A stretch of DNA of 40,113 nucleotides, from assembly GCA_018333955.1 (NCBI GenBank), contig JAGXSD010000057.1, positions 1-40,113 on the forward strand, given 5' to 3'. The notes below the pieces were generated by a model. The model worked only from the letters and a program-made list of their open reading frames with translations, was not told the origin of the DNA and ran no database searches. Positions 35,755 to 40,113 of this stretch are shown here, piece by piece. A program made the translations under genes and the position numbers. How positions within the stretch are numbered: the first letter of the stretch is position 1; each line of letters opens with the position of its first letter. The stretch is from Erysipelotrichia bacterium. GTDB lineage: Bacteria; Bacillota_I; Bacilli_A; Erysipelotrichales; Erysipelotrichaceae.

Positions 35755-36753
35755 TCAAAGTTCACTTTGCACTACATATATTGAGAAATCTCTACCTGAT
35801 AGAAATTTCAAGTAAGTAATATCTTCTTTCCACTTTTCAATTGCTTTTCTATTATCTTTGCTTCTAATAGCTCTTTTATTGCTAATTTGATTATTGATAA
35901 AATGAATCATGTGATTTATGTTAGATTTTGAAATACTAACTATTCCGTTTATTATTTCTTTCCTTTGTCTATGTGATAAATTGTCATTTGCATTTACAGT
36001 ATACTTAAGTTTCCTAAAGTATGATTCCTCTGGCATATTACTATAATCACTTGTTGAAACATTTTCATAAGTAATATTTAAAAGCAAAGTGCCTCTATGA
36101 TTAATACTATTAAATTCTTCAATGTGCGTGAAGTATTTCTTACACGTAGAACAATAAAAAGCATCAAGCTTATCCACTTCAACATGATCATTACTTAATA
36201 GTCTGATGAAATTAATAATTCCTGACCGCGTGTTGTGTTTTCTGCATCCTGTGAGCCCTACATAAACTGTTAATTCAAACTTAACATTGTTGTGTTTGGC
36301 TATATTATGGATTTTACCTATATAAGCAGAAACAGGCAGTTCCAACAGTTCTTCTTTGATTGTTTGTTTTTTCTTTTCTCTTAAGATTTCTACACAGCAA
36401 ATTAGATAATCTTTTTTTATTGATTTAAACTCAGTTATTTTATAACTTTTGTTAGATATTTGAACCGATTGCTCACTTTTAATAAGAAAATCTAAAAAAT
36501 CAGACATACTATAATAATCAGAATACCAGGAATCTTGATTCATCCTGTGAATCAACTTAAAATTATACATTTTATTTTGTGTATACTTTAAAACCTCAAA
36601 AGTTGATTCAAGGTAATGCGATAAATTATCATAAGCCAAGAAGGTCTCATAATATAATAATGACTCTAGAATAAAGTCATCTGACATATTTCCTAATTCA
36701 TATACGAGATTATCATCTAAATGCTCACCTATAGAATTGAGGAATATCTTCAC
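35755..36753 (-). CDS. C-terminal part of a frameshifted gene
   Basis: 332 codons from a GTG without a ribosome binding site. The same frame stays open upstream to about 36831 and reads DAIYDPLSKVSYVFLNDPYN before this point, so this is not a true start. Features: possible zinc ligands GCRKHNTRSG and YCSTCKKYF (about 168-212), otherwise helical. No family recognised. It converges on the coiled-coil gene with a 12-nt gap and no terminator. With the preceding fragment the intact protein would have about 488 residues. Confidence 0.65.
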   Translation of the reverse strand: MKIFLNSIGEHLDDNLVYELGNMSDDFILESLLYYETFLAYDNLSHYLESTFEVLKYTQNKMYNFKLIHRMNQDSWYSDYYSMSDFLDFLIKSEQSVQISNKSYKITEFKSIKKDYLICCVEILREKKKQTIKEELLELPVSAYIGKIHNIAKHNNVKFELTVYVGLTGCRKHNTRSGIINFIRLLSNDHVEVDKLDAFYCSTCKKYFTHIEEFNSINHRGTLLLNITYENVSTSDYSNMPEESYFRKLKYTVNANDNLSHRQRKEIINGIVSISKSNINHMIHFINNQISNKRAIRSKDNRKAIEKWKEDITYLKFLSGRDFSIYVVQSEL

Positions 36754-36785
36754 TTTTTCTATTCTATCTAAATTATAAGGATCAT

Positions 36786-37220
36786 TTAAAAAAACATAAG
36801 ATACTTTGGATAGAGGATCATAAATAGCATCCTAACCCCACTGCTAGATTGATTAAAAAGTGATCTAATCAACCTAAGATCATCTGATTCTTCAGCTAGT
36901 TTGCACATTTTCTCAATCTCAGATAGTACTGTATTAGCTCTCAAATTGCATTCATTGTCCGATATCTTCATGCTTCCAACATAATAATGTGATGAATTAT
37001 TATCATAATTTATCCCAAAAGAAATCTTCCCTTTTATCAAACTTAAGGTATTATTCAATTCTGATAAAGTGTCAATTAGAATAAAATAATCACTATCTTC
37101 AATATTACATCCGAAAAAATTAAACACTAAGTGATCTTGATCTAATTCTAATAGCGAACTAGCATTAAAATTAACCCTAATCTTGTGTATCACTTCTAAA
37201 AATTTCAAACTCTTTTTCAT
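36786..37220 (-). CDS. N-terminal part of a frameshifted gene
   Basis: 144 codons; GAGGGGGG before the ATG is a strong site. Residues 1-130 look like normal protein (KFLEVIHKIRVNFNASSLLE ... SSSGVR). The last 14 (MLFMILYPKY...) are probably out of frame, because the -1 frame from 36831 on continues into the downstream fragment with sensible sequence. Adding one base near 36831 (for example G in TTAGGATG) joins them as SSGVR-D-AIYDPLSKV. It lies downstream of the darG-like gene and could belong to the same defence unit. Confidence 0.65.
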   Translation of the reverse strand: MKKSLKFLEVIHKIRVNFNASSLLELDQDHLVFNFFGCNIEDSDYFILIDTLSELNNTLSLIKGKISFGINYDNNSSHYYVGSMKISDNECNLRANTVLSEIEKMCKLAEESDDLRLIRSLFNQSSSGVRMLFMILYPKYLMFF

Positions 37221-37315
37221 TATACCCCCCTCTTTTATAATGTGTTAAAGCCTAGATATTACTACTTAAAGCTGTAATATTTTTGTATCAGAAATTCAGA
37301 AATGAAATATCTTGA

Positions 37316-38005
37316 TTAACTTAAATCGAACTCTATCTCTATATACTCGTCATCATGATTTTCATTGAAAAAATATCTGAATAAATTCTCATATGATTTT
37401 GCCCCAATAGAATTTACACTTAGCAATTCTCTAAATCGGGTGATTGGTCTACTGTCATTTAGCTTCATAATTTGCTTTTTAGTTAGATTGATTTTTTTGC
37501 ATGTGTTTTCTAGATTAATTTTATTAAATGCGGTTACCATATCTAATTCTTTACCACTTGCTTTTTTATCCTCGTCTAAACAAATAATAACCTCCAATTC
37601 AATATCATTTAAATACATCTCCATTAATCTTTTTACATCTATCCAATCCAACTCACCGTTGCCCACCCCTAATTTGGGAAAGGCAACTCTATTGATATTT
37701 AATGTTTTGTAGGTATCTAGAAAATCAATCAATCCATATTCTATCCATTTTAATTCTGACGGGTAACGAAAATCATATTTCGTCGGAAAATTAACAATTA
37801 TTTCTTGATTAGTAGACCAATAATCAACTTTTCCGAGTTTAATAAACTTTTTAAGGCATTTTTCTTTATATTCTTCAAACATCTCAGGATATCTTAACTT
37901 ATACTCAAGTGCTATACCTGCTCCCATCACCCCTAAGCAATTTACGGTATTTACTCTTGCATCACATTCAACATTAAATACTGTACCCGTTGAATATTTA
38001 ATCAT
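37316..38005 (-). CDS. darG: DarG-like macrodomain protein, putative antitoxin
   Basis: 229 residues. Residues 1-150 form a macrodomain of the DarG type: VNTVNCLGVMGAGIALEYKL (ADP-ribose binding), VNFPTKYDFRYPSE, and FPKLGVGNGELDWIDV. DarG enzymes remove ADP-ribose from DNA bases and so neutralise DarT. The C-terminal 80 residues are helical and differ from the longer domain of classical DarG. The gene overlaps the end of the darT-like gene by 8 nt, so both proteins are made together. Confidence 0.87.
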   Translation of the reverse strand: MIKYSTGTVFNVECDARVNTVNCLGVMGAGIALEYKLRYPEMFEEYKEKCLKKFIKLGKVDYWSTNQEIIVNFPTKYDFRYPSELKWIEYGLIDFLDTYKTLNINRVAFPKLGVGNGELDWIDVKRLMEMYLNDIELEVIICLDEDKKASGKELDMVTAFNKINLENTCKKINLTKKQIMKLNDSRPITRFRELLSVNSIGAKSYENLFRYFFNENHDDEYIEIEFDLS

Positions 38006-39956
38006 TGTCTTTCCTCCAAATCAACCATTTAATTTTCTCTATTTCAATTTCAATTGAGTATATCTTCTCGAATATATCAATATCAATCCTACCATAAAAA
38101 TCAAACTTTTCCATAGATTCGGGAATTGGTTGCATTGAAACTAATGAGTTATTGTTATTTTGTCTAATGTTTTCTGTCAAGCAAATACCTGAAGCAAATG
38201 TAATTAAAATATTATGATTAAAATCTTCTAAAAAACGATAAAACATTAAGCCAACAAAAGCACTGTCCTTTTTTACTTCAATTTTAAAGTCGTAAAGATA
38301 GTCACAATCCACTCGATTATTGAATGAACTATTATCAACAATAGAAGTTATTTGCAAACTTGCATCTTTTATGAGTTCAAACATCTTTAACTCTGCGGGG
38401 GATCTAAATATTAGTTTGTTCATTTTATCGATAGAAACACTATCATAAATTAAGAACTCAGAATTCTTCTTACTAGTCAATAGTCTACCATCATTAATAT
38501 TAAAAACTTCAGTTAAATCGTTATTCCCGTTAGGGACAGGACCTTTATAAAATATTAGCTCCCAAGGGAAATTTAACGCAACTTGAGCTGATTTCGTCGA
38601 TCTAGATCTTGAGTTTGCAGCACCACCATTATAGAAAAGCTTATTTGGATGATAGATTAGAGATTCATCGAAAATGAGCAACACTGGTATTGGCATATGA
38701 GGTTCATCCATAGTCTTTTTAACACCTTCATTGGCATAAAGAGTTGGTGTTTTGTCTCTGTAGAAAAAACGAACACTGTTTAAAATAACATCTGGTGTAT
38801 TCCTAATGATTTCCTTGTCTGCTGCATCAACAACGATATATCTCTTGGCATTATGCCTTGAAAACAATTTTTTATGAAAAAATATCGAGTTCAAATTCAA
38901 AATGTCAGTACAATGAATAAAACCTCGAAATGAATAATTGCTTTTAAGTGTATTTAAAAGCAAATCTTCATAATAATATTTCTTACTGTTAAATCTTAGT
39001 TCCTGTGATTCATTTAAATAGACTGCGAAACTATTTAGATCACTATGTTCGCCATCACGAATATAACTCCAAAACAGTTGAATCTCATCATTAGTTAACC
39101 ATGTATTCTCTAACCCAAATTTATCTGATTCAAATATTGATTTGATCGGTGTAGAGTTCATTGTGGAAAGTTTCTTTACCAGAAAAGAAACATTTAAATC
39201 TCCCGAATCATATTCATTTTGTTCAAATTGAATAAAATAACCATTTCTATTCGTTGTTTCCTTTAATAACTGTAATATTCTGATGTTTTCGGTGAAACTC
39301 GTGCACTTACTATTAAACAATTCATAATTATCATTCACAAGAAAATCTATCAATGCCTCTGATATCTCATGCCAATAGTTAAACAAATAGTGATAATAAA
39401 TAAAGCTCATGTTATATTCATTTACATCTTTAAGCATTTCGTAAAACACACCATCAAATAATTGGCTAGTTTTGAGTTTCTCAATTTTGCTTGATAATCT
39501 TCTGTCTAGTACACATAGTAACATTATATGAGTGATAATTATCGTTGAAGTTTCAGTTTTACCTAAGTGTTTAAAATAATACTTTGTGATTTTTTCTAGC
39601 AGCTCTTCAAGTATATTTTCAGTTGCCAAAGAATTAATTGATTTATATAACCTTTTAATCAGATTTATAGAACCAAATGCTACCTCTATTTCAATAGTAT
39701 CATTCGACTCTAAACTCGCTATTCTCTCTAAAAAAACGTCAGCACTTTCTGCCCTTAGTAATTCTGAATTGATTCCTAGATTATGAGTTAAAGCATCTAA
39801 TTTCTCGTTTTCAGAATCAACAAAGAAATCACTAACAGATATAATTTGATTTTCAATGAAAAATTCAAGCAAATTAATAGAGTTTGTAACGTTATAATTA
39901 AAAGGCAAATTGTAAAATGAAGTCGTCCACCCAATAGAATAAAAGAAAAGCACCAT
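37998..39956 (-). CDS. darT: DarT-like DNA ADP-ribosyltransferase with long N-terminal extension
   Basis: 652 residues. The DarT (DUF4433) domain lies at about 340-520: GFIHCTDILNLNSIF with the NAD-binding His, a VRFFYRDKTPTLY strand, and the catalytic Glu at about 500 in KKNSEFLIYDSVSI. DarT enzymes modify thymidine or guanosine in single-stranded DNA and act in phage defence. Known DarTs are about 200-230 residues, so the 340-residue helical N-terminus and 130-residue C-terminus are extra. The start ATG has no ribosome binding site and lies next to an IS30-type transposase gene, so the true N-terminus was probably lost. Confidence 0.83.
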   Translation of the reverse strand: MVLFFYSIGWTTSFYNLPFNYNVTNSINLLEFFIENQIISVSDFFVDSENEKLDALTHNLGINSELLRAESADVFLERIASLESNDTIEIEVAFGSINLIKRLYKSINSLATENILEELLEKITKYYFKHLGKTETSTIIITHIMLLCVLDRRLSSKIEKLKTSQLFDGVFYEMLKDVNEYNMSFIYYHYLFNYWHEISEALIDFLVNDNYELFNSKCTSFTENIRILQLLKETTNRNGYFIQFEQNEYDSGDLNVSFLVKKLSTMNSTPIKSIFESDKFGLENTWLTNDEIQLFWSYIRDGEHSDLNSFAVYLNESQELRFNSKKYYYEDLLLNTLKSNYSFRGFIHCTDILNLNSIFFHKKLFSRHNAKRYIVVDAADKEIIRNTPDVILNSVRFFYRDKTPTLYANEGVKKTMDEPHMPIPVLLIFDESLIYHPNKLFYNGGAANSRSRSTKSAQVALNFPWELIFYKGPVPNGNNDLTEVFNINDGRLLTSKKNSEFLIYDSVSIDKMNKLIFRSPAELKMFELIKDASLQITSIVDNSSFNNRVDCDYLYDFKIEVKKDSAFVGLMFYRFLEDFNHNILITFASGICLTENIRQNNNNSLVSMQPIPESMEKFDFYGRIDIDIFEKIYSIEIEIEKIKWLIWRKDND

Positions 39957-40113
39957 TTAAAGAAACCGAGTATCATAGAGTTGCGAAACACATGAGAAAG
40001 GATCATTAAATGATGCCCTTAAATGATACAACGACTTTACACAAAGGACAACACCTAGCCCTTACTGAGCGAATTGAAATTCAAACACTTAAACGTCAAG
40101 GTCTCTCGAATCG
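39920..40113 (+). mobile_element. left end of an IS30-family insertion sequence
   Basis: Transposase start at 40010 with a short leader. The terminal inverted repeat should lie within about 39915-39970, where the composition changes, but without the other end it cannot be placed exactly. It reaches or crosses the 5' end of the darT-like gene. Confidence 0.55.
40010..40113 (+). CDS. IS30-family transposase, 5' fragment
   Basis: Thirty-four codons up to the window end, with AGAAAGGA before the ATG. The start LHKGQHLALTERIEIQTLKR followed by QGLSNR is the typical N-terminal HTH entry of IS30-family DDE transposases (LT-x-x-ERIEIQ-x-x-x-x-Q-G-x-S-N-R). The rest of the element lies outside the window. 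Confidence 0.85.
   Translation, partial: MMPLNDTTTLHKGQHLALTERIEIQTLKRQGLSN

Noticed and set aside
36786-36795. T7 run as the sole cause of the split gene
   Set aside because: Slippage there would join the frames, but the -1 frame already reads good protein sequence for 14 codons upstream, so the change is more likely near 36831.
37365-37712. 115-codon plus-strand frame antisense to the darG-like gene
   Set aside because: Mirror of a clear macrodomain gene; no ribosome binding site.
39797-40006. 69-codon minus-strand frame across the IS end
   Set aside because: Out of frame with the darT-like gene, very hydrophobic shadow, no ribosome binding site.

Overview
The window comes from a low-GC Gram-positive bacterium (Bacillota). 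AGGAGG-type ribosome binding sites, T-box control, a catabolite (cre) site, a secG-rnr-smpB operon with tmRNA nearby, and glgC-glgD-glgA all fit this. The gene mix is compatible with an Erysipelotrichia-like lineage, but that is inference and no 16S gene is present.

Layout. 1-306: 5' part of tmRNA on the minus strand. 409-3263: plus-strand lemA / membrane protein / DUF2207 operon, lying between tmRNA and its partner gene smpB. 3285-6082: minus-strand secG-rnr-smpB. 6196-7649: membrane protein, XRE regulator and NAD(P)-binding reductase operon behind a promoter with a palindrome. 7817-9238: membrane-anchored multicopper oxidase. 9470-12725: glycolytic pgk-tpiA-eno, with a good promoter and a cre-like site. 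12878-16018: a promoter and T-box leader (apparent specifier UGC, cysteine), a 23-codon ORF, an AbgT-family transporter and an M24 peptidase. 16044-19723: glycogen genes glgC-glgD-glgA. 19839-21917: folC and a FolT-like ECF component. 21914-25134: solute-binding protein, MFS transporter and ung. 25261-29604: small membrane proteins, three with zinc ribbons, a serine hydrolase, and DUF937 and DUF4332 proteins. 29724-31090: three genes of unknown function behind a SAM-I-clan riboswitch.

From about 31.1 kb to the end the DNA is visibly more AT-rich and looks like an accessory defence island. It holds: (a) a tightly coupled plus-strand operon of a degenerate SF2-helicase-like protein without a Walker A motif, an SF1 (UvrD-like) helicase with a RelE-like N-terminus and a helical C-terminus, and a small coiled-coil protein; (b) a minus-strand unit with a DarT-like DNA ADP-ribosyltransferase carrying a long extra N-terminal region, its DarG-like macrodomain antitoxin, and a gene split by a frameshift; (c) the start of an IS30-family transposase next to, and probably interrupting, the 5' end of the darT-like gene.

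The best candidates for undescribed biology are the three-gene helicase/RelE operon, the SAM riboswitch in front of genes of unknown function, and the cysteine-type T-box in front of an AbgT transporter and peptidase.
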